A DNA stretch of 64,000 bases from Micromonosporaceae bacterium KJ-029 (lineage in GTDB: Bacteria > Actinomycetota > Actinomycetes > Mycobacteriales > Micromonosporaceae): assembly GCA_005402585.1 (NCBI GenBank), contig BIFP01000022.1, positions 1-64,000 on the forward strand. The letters run 5' to 3'. This document shows positions 18,223 to 26,369 of this stretch, in pieces (position 1 is the first letter of the stretch; each line of letters begins with the position of its first letter). Under the pieces are notes generated by a model. It worked only from the letters and a program-made list of their open reading frames with translations, ran no database searches and had not been told where the DNA came from. The position numbers and the translations under genes were made by a program.

Positions 18223-18990
18223 GTGCCGGATCATGCCGAACCGACCGACGCCGTACGCGGCATCCACGACGACACCCGGCCGGGCCCGTCACGCCGGCCC
18301 GTGAAGGCGGTGCTGCTCGACTTCCACGGCACGCTCGCCCAGGTGGAGGAGCCCCGCGACTGGGTGCTGGCCGCCGCGGCGACGTGCGGCGTGACGCTGG
18401 ACCGGGTCCGGGCCACCGCGCTGGCCGACCGGCTGCTCACCGCCGGTCGGGCCGGTGGGCCGCTGCCCACCCGGGTGCCTCCAGGGCTGGCCGAGCTGTG
18501 GGCCGACCGCGACCTGTACCCGTACGCCCACCGGGGCGCGTACACCGGGCTGGCCGCCACGGTCGACGCGGGCATCGACGGCTTGGCCGAGGCGCTCTAC
18601 GAGCGCGTCCTGGTGCCGGAGGGCTGGGTTCCCTACCCGGACACCGCGCCCACCCTCGCCGCGCTGCGCCGGGCCGGGGTACCGGTGGCCGTGGTCAGCA
18701 ACATCGGCTTCGACCTCCGGCCGATCTTCGACGCCTGGGGCCTCACCGACCTGGTCGACGCCTTCGTGCTGTCGTACGAGGTGGGCCGCTGCAAGCCGGA
18801 CCCGGGCATCTTCTGGCGGGCCTGCGGCATGCTCGGCGTCGACCCGGAGGAGGCGCTGATGGTGGGCGACACCCCCGCCGACGCCGGCGCCGTGGCGGCC
18901 GGCTGCGCCGTCCTCGTCCTCCCCGCCGCCGGCCCCGGCCACCCCAACGGCCTCGGCTCCATCCTCGCCCTAACCCACCCCACGCCCTAA
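18223..18990 (+). CDS. HAD superfamily hydrolase
   Basis: 255 aa. HAD motif I is LLDFHGTLA (F and H replace the usual M/S-D spacer, but both Asp positions need checking: DFHGT lacks the second Asp). Motif II is VVSNIG, the motif III Lys is in GRCKPDP and motif IV is MVGDTPADAG. The replacement of the second Asp of DxD by His suggests altered chemistry or a phosphonatase/dehalogenase-like member. A GTG at 18214 is an alternative start; 18223 fits the -10 box spacing. Substrate unknown. Confidence 0.8.
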   Translation: MPDHAEPTDAVRGIHDDTRPGPSRRPVKAVLLDFHGTLAQVEEPRDWVLAAAATCGVTLDRVRATALADRLLTAGRAGGPLPTRVPPGLAELWADRDLYPYAHRGAYTGLAATVDAGIDGLAEALYERVLVPEGWVPYPDTAPTLAALRRAGVPVAVVSNIGFDLRPIFDAWGLTDLVDAFVLSYEVGRCKPDPGIFWRACGMLGVDPEEALMVGDTPADAGAVAAGCAVLVLPAAGPGHPNGLGSILALTHPTP

Positions 18991-19050
18991 CCCACCCCGC
19001 CCCGCCCCACCCCGCCGCCCCGCCCCGCCCCGCCCCGCCCCGCCCCGCCC
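18991..19050 (+). repeat. CCCCG/CCCCGC simple repeat tract
   Basis: About 60 nt made almost only of CCCGC units follow the HAD stop. The tract is prone to length change and to sequencing error. No protein meaning is visible. Confidence 0.7.
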
Positions 19051-19054
19051 CTGT

Positions 19055-19125
19055 CGATCATGCAGTTGTGGTGCCTGCTTTCGCCGGATTCGCCGGCTTT
19101 GCGGGGCACCACAACTGCATGATCG
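19055..19125. repeat. long hairpin element with GATCATGCAGTT core
   Basis: The 21-nt arms at 19055-19075 and 19105-19125 are exact complements, with a 29-nt loop containing a GCCGG repeat. It lies between convergent genes (HAD plus, lipid kinase minus), so it could serve as a terminator. The core GATC(A)TGCAGTT is shared with the hairpin at 24782-24859 (GATC(T)TGCAGTT), so the two look like members of one dispersed family. Confidence 0.7.
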
Positions 19126-19149
19126 GCGAGCAACCGCGCGGGCGGGTGG

Positions 19150-20091
19150 TCAGCGGAGGAGGTGGAGGGCCTGGGGGACGGCGGTGATCGTCACGGGGAG
19201 GGCGAGGGAGCGCTCGCCGTCGGCGTAGGTGGTGATGGGCTCGGCCGCGATCGTGACGGTGCGGGCGCGGTAGGTGTGTACCAGGGGATGCGCTACGTGG
19301 GTGCCCGCGTAGATGCGGGGTTTGACCCGGATCAGGGTGCGCCGGTCGAAGCGGCCGCCGACCACCACGTCGAGCAGCCCGTCGGTCGGGTCCGCGTCCG
19401 GACAGATCCGCATCCCACCGCCGTAGCTGGCGCTGTTGCCGACCGCCACCAGTACCGCGTCGACCTCGATCCGCTCGCCGTCGAGGGTGAGGGTGTACCG
19501 GCGGGGACGCAGCCGGGCCAGTTCCGCCAGGATGGCCAGGTCGTAGCGGCGGGGGCCGCGCGGCCAGCGCATCCGGTTGGCCCGCTCGTTGACGATGGCG
19601 TCGAAGCCGGCCGCGAGGACGGCACCGTACCAGCGGACGACCCCGTCGGCCCCGGTCATCCGGGCCAGGTCGACCGGCCGGCTGCGCCCCTGACGCAACG
19701 CCGCCGCGATCACGTCCACCGCCGCGCGGGGTTCGCTCGGAAAGCCGGTCTCGGCCGCGAAGTCGTTGCCCGTGCCGGCCGGAACCGGCCCGAACGGCAC
19801 GGCGGTGCCGGCCACCGCCTGCATTGCCCGGTGCACGGTGCCGTCGCCGCCCACCGCGATCAGCGCGATGGCGCCGTCAGCGACCGCGGCGCGGCAGGCC
19901 GCCTCCGCCTCGTCGGCGCTGGTCGCGCTCAGCGGCCGTAACGGTCGACCGGCGGTCGCGAGCCGGTCCAGCAGGTCCGGCAGCAGTCCCCGGTGCCGGC
20001 CCCGCCCGGCAGTCGGGTTGGCCAGTACGGCGACGGGTCCGTCGGCCGGCGGGCCGACGGAGAGGTGATCGTCTGCGGTCACGGCGAGCAC
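19150..20091 (-). CDS. diacylglycerol/lipid kinase family protein
   Basis: 313 aa, the usual length for DagK/YegS-like soluble lipid kinases. The N-terminal nucleotide domain has ANPTAGRGRH and the hallmark AVGGDGTVHRAM, with PAGTGNDFA after it. The C-terminal domain is beta-rich (YADGERSLALPVTI). It phosphorylates a lipid such as diacylglycerol with ATP at the inner face of the membrane. The start is a GTG at 20091; a second GTG at 20082 is possible. Confidence 0.85.
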   Translation of the reverse strand: MLAVTADDHLSVGPPADGPVAVLANPTAGRGRHRGLLPDLLDRLATAGRPLRPLSATSADEAEAACRAAVADGAIALIAVGGDGTVHRAMQAVAGTAVPFGPVPAGTGNDFAAETGFPSEPRAAVDVIAAALRQGRSRPVDLARMTGADGVVRWYGAVLAAGFDAIVNERANRMRWPRGPRRYDLAILAELARLRPRRYTLTLDGERIEVDAVLVAVGNSASYGGGMRICPDADPTDGLLDVVVGGRFDRRTLIRVKPRIYAGTHVAHPLVHTYRARTVTIAAEPITTYADGERSLALPVTITAVPQALHLLR

Positions 20092-20158
20092 CGTACCCGC
20101 CGGTCCGCCCGCCCTGTCCAGCGGCGGAAAGGCTGATTTCCTCGCCGCGCCGGTGACC

Positions 20159-20725
20159 TCACCGCGCCGCGCGGCGCAGGCGTCCCCACGGCTTGAACAC
20201 CGACAGGGTCATCGCGAAGAGCACCGCCGAGGTGGAGACGATCGGCGGGAAGGCCAGGTCGGTGAAGACCGGGAGCGGACGCCCGTCGGTGAGCGACGCC
20301 CGAGCGCCCGCGGTCAGTTCGTGGACGCCGGGGCCGAGCACGGCGATGACCAGGGTGACCAGCACTACGTTGAGGACGAGCTTGATCGCGACCCACCAGT
20401 ACCGCACCAGCCCGTACTTCGAGCCGAGTCCGAGCAGCAGTCCACTGGCCAGGCAGAGCAGGCCGACGACCGCGAGCGGCCAGGTGGCGAAGTGGCCGAT
20501 GCTGGCGAGGGCCGCCGCGGCACCGAGGTCGTCGCCGGGGGTGAACGCCGCGAGCACGAGCAGACCCAACACGATGTCGATGCCGAGCCACGCACCCGCG
20601 GCGGTGATGTGCAGCAGGAGCAGAACCTTGCGGAGTCGAGGGCCGGTACGCCACCGGACAGTGGCCGGGCGTCTCCCGGTGCGGCTGCTCGACTGGGGCA
20701 GGTGGATGGCGGTCATGCCGGTCAT
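20159..20725 (-). CDS. small integral membrane protein (DUF2269-like)
   Basis: 188 aa with four helices: LLLLHITAAGAWLGIDIVLG, ATWPLAVVGLLCLASGLLLG, WWVAIKLVLNVVLVTLVIAVL and one near the C-terminus. A His and Gly-rich first helix (HITAAGAWLG) recalls membrane proteins that bind haem or copper. No close function is recognisable. It sits between the lipid kinase and tatC, separated from tatC by a terminator. Confidence 0.7.
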   Translation of the reverse strand: MTGMTAIHLPQSSSRTGRRPATVRWRTGPRLRKVLLLLHITAAGAWLGIDIVLGLLVLAAFTPGDDLGAAAALASIGHFATWPLAVVGLLCLASGLLLGLGSKYGLVRYWWVAIKLVLNVVLVTLVIAVLGPGVHELTAGARASLTDGRPLPVFTDLAFPPIVSTSAVLFAMTLSVFKPWGRLRRAAR

Positions 20726-20900
20726 GGTCGCCCGGTGCGGGCGCGGCCGCGTCGTCCCGGCGACGCATTTCGGCGTACCGCAGGGCGCGTAGCGCCTGTG
20801 TCGAAGTCCCCGGTCGAGCCGAGGGCGGAGTCCAGGCGGTCGTGTTCCGGACGGCGGACGGCGGGCGGCGGGCGGCCGGCTCGGTCAGGCCACCGGACGC

Positions 20901-20931
20901 ACGAACGCCGCCCCGGCGGGGCGGCGTTCGT
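20901..20931. terminator. 14-bp GC-rich stem terminator after tatC
   Basis: ACGAACGCCGCCCC (20901-20914) pairs exactly with 20918-20931 around a GGC loop. It begins 16 nt past the tatC stop on the minus strand. It is very stable and has no T-tract. Confidence 0.8.
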
Positions 20932-20946
20932 GGGAGTCGGGACCGG

Positions 20947-21894
20947 TCAGGTCACGTCGTCGTAGCGGCGTTCGATCGGCTTGGGGGCGGTCACCGGCTC
21001 GGGGGCGTCGACCGGAGTGGCCGCGACGGGACGTCCCGCCTCGACCGGATCCTTGTCGAACTCCAGCGGGGAGACCTCGTCGTCGTCGATGCCGGCGTAG
21101 ATCTCCTTGCCGCGTCCCTTGCGCTTGTCGTTGAGGAACGCGACCCCGACCGCCATGAAGTAGAGCAGGCACAGGCAGAGCGCCAACAGCGTCATGCCGA
21201 ACGGGCCCGGATCCGGGGTCGCCACCGCCGCGAACGCGAAGCAGACGAAGACCACGACCCGCCACCAGCTGAGCAGCCGCCGACCGGTCACCACTCCGGT
21301 GAAGTTGAGCATCAGCAGGATGAGCGGGAACTCGAACGCCACCCCGAAGAGCAGGATCATGGTGGTGACGAAGCTGATGTACCGGGTGACCTCAAGCTGC
21401 GAGTCGGTGCCGGTGACCCCGGCCTCCAGCAGGAACGCCAGGCCCTTGTCCACCACGAAGTAGGCGAGCACCGCGCCGGCGGCGAACAGGGGCGCCGCGA
21501 TCGCCACGAAGACGTACGCCCACTTGCGCTCGCTGCGGTGCAGCCCGGGCGCGATGAACGCCCACAGCTGGTAGAGCCAGACCGGGGCGCCGAGGATCAA
21601 CCCGATCCAGAGCGCCAGCTTGAGCGTGAGGATGAAGCCGTCGGCGGGAGCGAGCATCAGGAACTTCTGACACTCGCCGTCGACGATCATGCCAGGCAGC
21701 CGGCAGTACGGCTGGCTCAGCAGGTCGAAGGCCGGTTGGGCGAGCAGGTAGCCGCCGATCAGCCCGACCACGATCGCCAGGGAAGCCCGGAACAACCGGG
21801 TGCGCAGCTCGCGGAAGTGCTCGACGAGCGTCATCGAGCCGTCGGCGGCCCGCTCGAATTTGCTCGGGCCGCGCTTACGGAGTCCGAAGGCCAC
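20947..21894 (-). CDS. tatC: Sec-independent (Tat) protein translocase subunit TatC
   Basis: 315 aa from a GTG. The N-terminal MTLVEHFRELRTRL is the conserved cytoplasmic start of TatC, followed by six helices and FAFAAVATPDPGPFGMT before the fifth. The C-terminal cytoplasmic tail of about 65 acidic residues is longer than in enterobacteria, as is normal for actinobacteria. TatC binds the twin-arginine signal; the two Tat proteins of the mau-like operon in this window are potential clients. The tatA gene ends 18 nt upstream. Confidence 0.95.
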   Translation of the reverse strand: MAFGLRKRGPSKFERAADGSMTLVEHFRELRTRLFRASLAIVVGLIGGYLLAQPAFDLLSQPYCRLPGMIVDGECQKFLMLAPADGFILTLKLALWIGLILGAPVWLYQLWAFIAPGLHRSERKWAYVFVAIAAPLFAAGAVLAYFVVDKGLAFLLEAGVTGTDSQLEVTRYISFVTTMILLFGVAFEFPLILLMLNFTGVVTGRRLLSWWRVVVFVCFAFAAVATPDPGPFGMTLLALCLCLLYFMAVGVAFLNDKRKGRGKEIYAGIDDDEVSPLEFDKDPVEAGRPVAATPVDAPEPVTAPKPIERRYDDVT

Positions 21895-21912
21895 GGTGAT
21901 CGGCCCCGCTGG

Positions 21913-22206
21913 TCAGTTGTCGCGGACGCGCTGCACCGGGTCGACGACCGGCTGCTGCACCGTGCCCTGGTACGGCTGCTGCTGCGCCTGCTGCGGGGGC
22001 TGCGGCGTGAGCGGCTGGTAGCCGGCCTGCGCGTCGGCCTTCTCGGCGAGGTCGCGGTCGTCGTCGGCCAGGCTCTTGGTCTCGGCCTTGATGATCCGCA
22101 GCGAGCGGCCCAGGGAACGCGCCGCGTCCGGGAGCCGCTTCGCGCCGAAGAGCAGGATCAGCACGACCACGAGTACGGCGATGTGCCAGGGCCTGAGGGC
22201 ACCCAT
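21913..22206 (-). CDS. tatA: Tat translocase subunit TatA
   Basis: 97 aa. One helix (WHIAVLVVVLILLFGAKRLPD) is followed by the amphipathic helix (AARSLGRSLRIIKAETKSL) with the FGAKRLP hinge, and then a Gln/Pro-rich tail. ATG 22206 is the family start. It is co-transcribed with tatC and polymerises to form the translocation pore. Confidence 0.93.
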   Translation of the reverse strand: MGALRPWHIAVLVVVLILLFGAKRLPDAARSLGRSLRIIKAETKSLADDDRDLAEKADAQAGYQPLTPQPPQQAQQQPYQGTVQQPVVDPVQRVRDN

Positions 22207-22409
22207 GTGAAGCTCCAGTCGCTCTGTGTCGATGAGGGGTGTACCGCAGCCCATCGTACGTGCGTCGACGGCCGTTGCCACCCCACCGGGCGGTGGTGGT
22301 TCGTCCCGGCCGATGAAGTCTTGACCACCTGCGACTGTCCCGTCAACCAGGCAGTTGGATCATCATGCCGGAAAGACCGCCTCACGCCGCGGCCCCGCTT
22401 GGGCGCCGC

Positions 22410-22658
22410 TCAGTCGCCGCGCCGTGACCGGATCAGGGTGAGCCGCTGCTGGGTCGTCTCCAGCCGGCCCTGCAAGCCCTCGGCCCGCTGCTGGAGGCTC
22501 TCGGCCGCCTCGCGCAGCGAGGCCGCCTCGTCGGCCCGCAGCTTTAGTGCCAGCGCCGCCCGGCGCAGCCCGGGCAGCCGCGCCAGCACGGGTCGCACGG
22601 CCAGCGCGAGCACGACCAACGGCACCAGCACCAGCGCGAGCACGATCCACTTCAACAC
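22410..22658 (-). CDS. small membrane-anchored coiled-coil protein
   Basis: 82 aa from a GTG at 22658. An N-terminal helix (VLKWIVLALVLVPLVVLALAV) is followed by a long charged helix rich in L/A/E/R with heptad spacing (LREAAESLQQRAEGLQGRLE). It lies 10 nt after pafC and looks co-transcribed. Function unknown; the third-position bias matches its neighbours. Confidence 0.7.
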   Translation of the reverse strand: MLKWIVLALVLVPLVVLALAVRPVLARLPGLRRAALALKLRADEAASLREAAESLQQRAEGLQGRLETTQQRLTLIRSRRGD

Positions 22659-22668
22659 GGCCGCCAGC

Positions 22669-23661
22669 CTACTGCCTGCCCACCGCCGGCGCCGGGTCCG
22701 CGCCGGTCGGCACCGGCGTCGCGTACGCGTCCAGGGCCGCCACCGCCGTGTCCCGGACCTGCCCGGCCAGCTCGGCCGGGGCCAGCACGGTGACGTCCGG
22801 GCCCAGGCCGAGCACGAACCGGCGGGCCCAGCCGAGATCGGTGACCCGGAGCGAGACCACCCACCGCTCGCCGTCGGACTCGACCCGCTCACACGGGTAG
22901 TACTCGGTGATCCAGCGCTCGCCCCGGCCGATCCGTAGCGTGATCAGCGGCAGGTCCGGCGACGGCCGGAACACCCCCGCGCTCAGGTCGTGCCGGCGGG
23001 CCTGCGGCGGCACCACGGCCGGCTCGTCCAACTCGGCGACCGCGTCGATCCGGTCGGCCCGGAACAGCCGCACCGCCTCGGCCCGCCGGCACCACGCCTC
23101 GACGTACGTACGCCCGCCGACCATCAGCACCCGCAGCGGGTCGACCACCCGCTCGGTGGTCTCGTCCCGGGCGACCGTGTAGTAGGTGATGCGCAACGCG
23201 CGCCCGCCCTCCACCGCGGCGCGCAACTGCTCCACCCGGCCGGTGTCGCCGGGCAGCCGTACCTCCACCGGGGCGGCGACCAGGTCACCGGCCGCGTCCT
23301 CGATCTTCGCGAGGGCCCGCTCGACCGCCTCCCGGTTGGCCACCCCGGGCGTCTCGGCCAGCATCCGCAGCGCCACCACCAGGGCGAGGGCCTCGTCCGG
23401 GGTGAGCCGCAGCGGCCGGTCGATGCCGGCGTCGTAGGTGATGGTCACCCGGTCGCCGTCGAAGGCCATGTCGATCAGATCGCCCGGGCCGTACCCGGGC
23501 AGCCCGCACACCCACAGCAGTTCCAGGTCCTCACGCAGCTGCCGCTCGGTGACGCCGAGGTCGCCTGCCGCCTCGGCGATCTCGATCCCGGGCCGGGCCA
23601 GCAGGTAGGGCACCAGGTTGAGCAGCCGGGCAAGCCGGTCGGCGGAGGTACGCGAACTCAC
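22669..23661 (-). CDS. pafC: WYL-domain transcriptional regulator PafC
   Basis: 330 aa from a GTG at 23661. An N-terminal winged-helix region (RLARLLNLVPYLLARPGIEIAE) precedes the WYL domain (residues about 150-225, with VGGRTYVEAWCRRAEAVRLF) and the WCX tail. PafB and PafC form a heterodimer that activates DNA-damage genes independently of LexA. The gene follows pafB after 52 nt that consist mostly of an intercistronic repeat. Confidence 0.9.
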   Translation of the reverse strand: MSSRTSADRLARLLNLVPYLLARPGIEIAEAAGDLGVTERQLREDLELLWVCGLPGYGPGDLIDMAFDGDRVTITYDAGIDRPLRLTPDEALALVVALRMLAETPGVANREAVERALAKIEDAAGDLVAAPVEVRLPGDTGRVEQLRAAVEGGRALRITYYTVARDETTERVVDPLRVLMVGGRTYVEAWCRRAEAVRLFRADRIDAVAELDEPAVVPPQARRHDLSAGVFRPSPDLPLITLRIGRGERWITEYYPCERVESDGERWVVSLRVTDLGWARRFVLGLGPDVTVLAPAELAGQVRDTAVAALDAYATPVPTGADPAPAVGRQ

Positions 23662-23672
23662 CGCCTTCCCCT

Positions 23673-23717
23673 TTCGTTCGCGACTGCGGGGCTCGCAAGC
23701 TCACTCCTCGCGCTCAC
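23673..23717 (-). repeat. intercistronic repeat, copy A
   Basis: 45 nt between pafB and pafC. It shares TTCGTTCGCGACTGCGGGGC and the CTCACTCCTCGCGCTCAC half with copies B and C at 28456-28564, but lacks 5 nt in the middle. On the minus strand it begins GTGAGCGCGAGG, and its TGA is the pafB stop codon. Confidence 0.85.
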
Positions 23718-24706
23718 CGGACCACCACCGCCAGGGTGTCGTGCCGGGTGGCGATCTCCTTGAGCCGCTGGATGACCGCCTCGCGTACCTCGGGCGGGTC
23801 GAGCACCCGCACGTCGGGGCCGTAGCCGACCAGGTGCCCGGCGAGGGACTCGGCGTCGCCGTACGGCAGGACCAGCCGGTCGGCCTCCGGCCCGGCGGTG
23901 ACCTCCACCGCCGAGCGCCGCAGCCCAGCGGCCCGCCCCGGGGTGACCAGCACGGTCGCCCGGCCGGCCCGCTCGGCCGGGCCGGACCAGCGGGCCACGT
24001 GGCTGATCAGGTCGACCCCGGCTGGCGGCTGGTACGCGCCCGCCCCGCCGGTGGACCGCACCGGGCCGACCACCCGCGACAGCCGGAAGCAGCGGGTGGC
24101 GTCGCGGTCCAGGTCGTGGCCGACCACGTACCACCGGCCCCGCCAGCAGACCACGCCCCACGGTTGCAGCCGGCGGCGGGTGGGCGCGTCCTGATCCGGC
24201 ACCCGGTAGTCGAAGCGGACCTCGCGCCGGTCCCGCGCGGCGGCGGTCAGCGGCGCGAACGCCGGATCCACCGTGACCATCGGCTCCAGCCCCAGGGTGG
24301 CCTGCGGGTCCACGTCCACCCCGGCGGCCCGCAGCTTCGCCAGCCCGGACGACGCGGCGGCGGCCAGACCGGCGTGCTGCCACAGCCGCGCGGCGATGCC
24401 CACCGCCGCGGCCTCGTCGGGCTTGAGCGGGATGTCGGGAAGGGCGTACTCCCGGCGGGCGATCCGGTACCCGGGCTCCGTATCGAAGGCGCTCGCCGTC
24501 CCGGTCTCCAGCGGTACGCCCAGCTCCCGCAGCTCGGCCTTGTCCCGTTCGAACTTGCGCTGGAACGCCTCGTGCTCGCGGGCGTCGTCCGGGTCGTGCT
24601 CGTAACCGGGCACGGTCGCGGCGATCTGCGCGGCGGTCAGGAACCGCCGCGTAGACAGCAGGCAGATCACCAGGTTGACCAGGCGTTCGGTGCGGCTGCG
24701 CGACAC
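23714..24706 (-). CDS. pafB: WYL-domain transcriptional regulator PafB
   Basis: 330 aa from a GTG at 24706 (SRSRTERLVNLVICLLSTRR). A winged helix is followed by the WYL domain (WGVVCWRGRWYVVGHDLDR) and a WCX tail. It partners PafC in the mycobacterial-type LexA-independent DNA-damage response. The TGA stop lies inside the intercistronic repeat. Alternative upstream starts would run through a hairpin element and are rejected. Confidence 0.9.
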   Translation of the reverse strand: MSRSRTERLVNLVICLLSTRRFLTAAQIAATVPGYEHDPDDAREHEAFQRKFERDKAELRELGVPLETGTASAFDTEPGYRIARREYALPDIPLKPDEAAAVGIAARLWQHAGLAAAASSGLAKLRAAGVDVDPQATLGLEPMVTVDPAFAPLTAAARDRREVRFDYRVPDQDAPTRRRLQPWGVVCWRGRWYVVGHDLDRDATRCFRLSRVVGPVRSTGGAGAYQPPAGVDLISHVARWSGPAERAGRATVLVTPGRAAGLRRSAVEVTAGPEADRLVLPYGDAESLAGHLVGYGPDVRVLDPPEVREAVIQRLKEIATRHDTLAVVVR

Positions 24707-24781
24707 GCCGTAGACGCTAGCAGCCGACCGGCCACCCGCACGCACCCGCGCCGACGTGCCGACCCATGCCACCATCCAACC

Positions 24782-24859
24782 CCGCCGATCTTGCAGTTTC
24801 GGTCGCCCGAATACCCCCTTTGACAGCTTTTGCCGCGATAAGGAGTGCAAGATCGGCGG
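24782..24859. repeat. long hairpin element with GATCTTGCAGTT core
   Basis: The 14-nt arms CCGCCGATCTTGCA (24782-24795) and TGCAAGATCGGCGG (24846-24859) enclose a 50-nt loop. It lies between the divergent pafB and DUF3866 genes. It shares its core with the element at 19055-19125, so it is not a simple terminator; a dispersed repeat is more likely. Confidence 0.65.
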
Positions 24860-24914
24860 TAAGGGAGGCGGGGGCGCGGTGTACCCGGATGGGGTTTGGG
24901 GGGTGGTGGGGCGT

Positions 24915-24920
24915 TAGCGT
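24915..24920 (+). promoter_or_regulatory. -10 box TAGCGT, probable leaderless start
   Basis: TAGCGT lies 6 nt before ATG 24927. The same hexamer and spacing occur before the histidine kinase gene at 48631. Confidence 0.45.
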
Positions 24921-24926
24921 GCGGGC

Positions 24927-26033
24927 ATGGTGCGATGGCGGGCGGGGACGGTGGCGGGGCTGCGGCGGCGGTGGGCCGGGGCGGTGGAGCTGGACGTCGA
25001 ACTGGCCGACGGCACGGCGATGCGGGCGCTGGCGTACCCGGAGTTGGTCGGCACCCCGGAGCCCGGGGATCGGGTGCTGCTCAACGCCGGGGCGCTGCTG
25101 ATGGGGCTGGGCACCGGCGGGTACGCCCTGGTCGTGGCGCTGCCGGACCGGCTGCCACCGGATCCGCCGCAGGCCCTCGACACCCGCGACGCCGGTCACC
25201 TGGTCAAGGCCCGCTACACCCCGTTGCAGCCGATCCTGCTCGGCGTCGACGAGGAGGCGTCCCCGCACCGCGCGGTGCTGGCCGACGTCGACGACCTGGC
25301 CGGCCTGCCGGTGGTGACCGCCGACCTGCACTCGGCGCTGCCGGCGATCCTGGCCGGCATCCGTGCCGACGCCCCACACGCCCGGGTGGCGTACCTGCTC
25401 ACCGACGGCGGGGCGCTGCCCGCCTGGTTCTCCCGCACCCTGGCCGGCCTGCGCGACGAGTTGGCCGGCACGATCAGCGTCGGGCAGGCGTTCGGCGGCG
25501 ACCTGGAGGCGTCCACCCTGCACAGCGGCCTGCTCGCCGCCCGGCACGTCCTCGACGCCGACGTGGCCGTGGTGGCGCAGGGGCCCGGCAACCTCGGCAC
25601 CGGCACCCGCTGGGGGTTCTCTGGAGTGGCTGTCGGCGAGGCGGTCAACGCCGTCGCCACGCTGGGCGGCCGGCCGGTCGGCTCGCTGCGGATCTCCGCC
25701 GCCGACCCACGGCCACGACACCGTGGCGTGTCGCACCACAGCCTCACCGCGTACGGCCGGGTGGCACTGGCCCGCGCGGAGCTGGTGGTGCCCGACGGCC
25801 TGGACCCGGCGCTGGCCGCCGACGTCGATGCCGCGCTGGCACCGCTGGCCGCACGGCACGCCGTGGTCCGGGTGGACACCACGGGGCTGGACGCGGCGCT
25901 GCGCGGCAGCCCGGTGCCGCTGTCGACGATGGGGCGCGGGCTGGACGCCGACCACGGCTACTTCCTGGCCGCCGCCGCAGCCGGCCGGCACGCCGCCCGC
26001 CTCGCCGCGGTCGCGTCCGGGGCCGAACGTTAA
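24927..26033 (+). CDS. DUF3866 family protein
   Basis: 368 aa, full length for the family, which is conserved next to pafA/pafB in actinobacteria. Motifs visible include VAQGPGNLGTGTRWGFSGV and HRGVSHHSLTAYGR. The sequence looks soluble and two-domained. No reaction is known. It ends in a TAA that is the first triplet of a double GGGCCC terminator. Confidence 0.85.
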   Translation: MVRWRAGTVAGLRRRWAGAVELDVELADGTAMRALAYPELVGTPEPGDRVLLNAGALLMGLGTGGYALVVALPDRLPPDPPQALDTRDAGHLVKARYTPLQPILLGVDEEASPHRAVLADVDDLAGLPVVTADLHSALPAILAGIRADAPHARVAYLLTDGGALPAWFSRTLAGLRDELAGTISVGQAFGGDLEASTLHSGLLAARHVLDADVAVVAQGPGNLGTGTRWGFSGVAVGEAVNAVATLGGRPVGSLRISAADPRPRHRGVSHHSLTAYGRVALARAELVVPDGLDPALAADVDAALAPLAARHAVVRVDTTGLDAALRGSPVPLSTMGRGLDADHGYFLAAAAAGRHAARLAAVASGAER

Positions 26034-26090
26034 GAAGGGGCCCCTGCTCTACCTCAGGCGTTAAGAGGGGGCCCTTCCTTACACCTCAGG
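26031..26090. terminator. GGGCCC double terminator repeat, first copy
   Basis: AAGGGGCCCCT (26035-26045) and AGGGGGCCCTT (26066-26076) can pair with one another, and each is also nearly self-complementary. The decamer ACCTCAGGCG occurs twice (26051-26060 and again just after 26082). It lies between convergent genes and resembles the element at 54201-54244. Confidence 0.65.
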
Positions 26091-26277
26091 CGACAATGAT
26101 CAGGGCGATCCAGGCGCCGACGATCAGCGCGAGGGCCAGTGCCAGCACCCAGGTCGGGACGGTGTACTCGCCGCGGCGGTTGCGTTCGATCTCGGCGCGG
26201 ATCTTCTCGCGGCGGCGTTCGAGCCAGCTCTGCCGCTCGGTGCCCTGGCCGGGCCGGTGGGGTGGTTGAGGAATCAT
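26086..26277 (-). CDS. small single-pass membrane protein
   Basis: 63 aa. A charged N-terminal half (SWLERRREKIRAEIERNRRG) is followed by one C-terminal helix (VPTWVLALALALIVGAWIALIIV). It lies 92 nt downstream of pafA on the same strand. Its end overlaps the terminator repeat by a few bases. Function unknown. Confidence 0.7.
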   Translation of the reverse strand: MIPQPPHRPGQGTERQSWLERRREKIRAEIERNRRGEYTVPTWVLALALALIVGAWIALIIVA

Positions 26278-26369
26278 GACGGAGCAAGCCTACCCGGCCC
26301 GTTCGGCACGGGCGGGCCGGCCAGGGCGTGGGCCGGGGCCCCGGCGGAACCCCGACCCACGCCCCGGGC

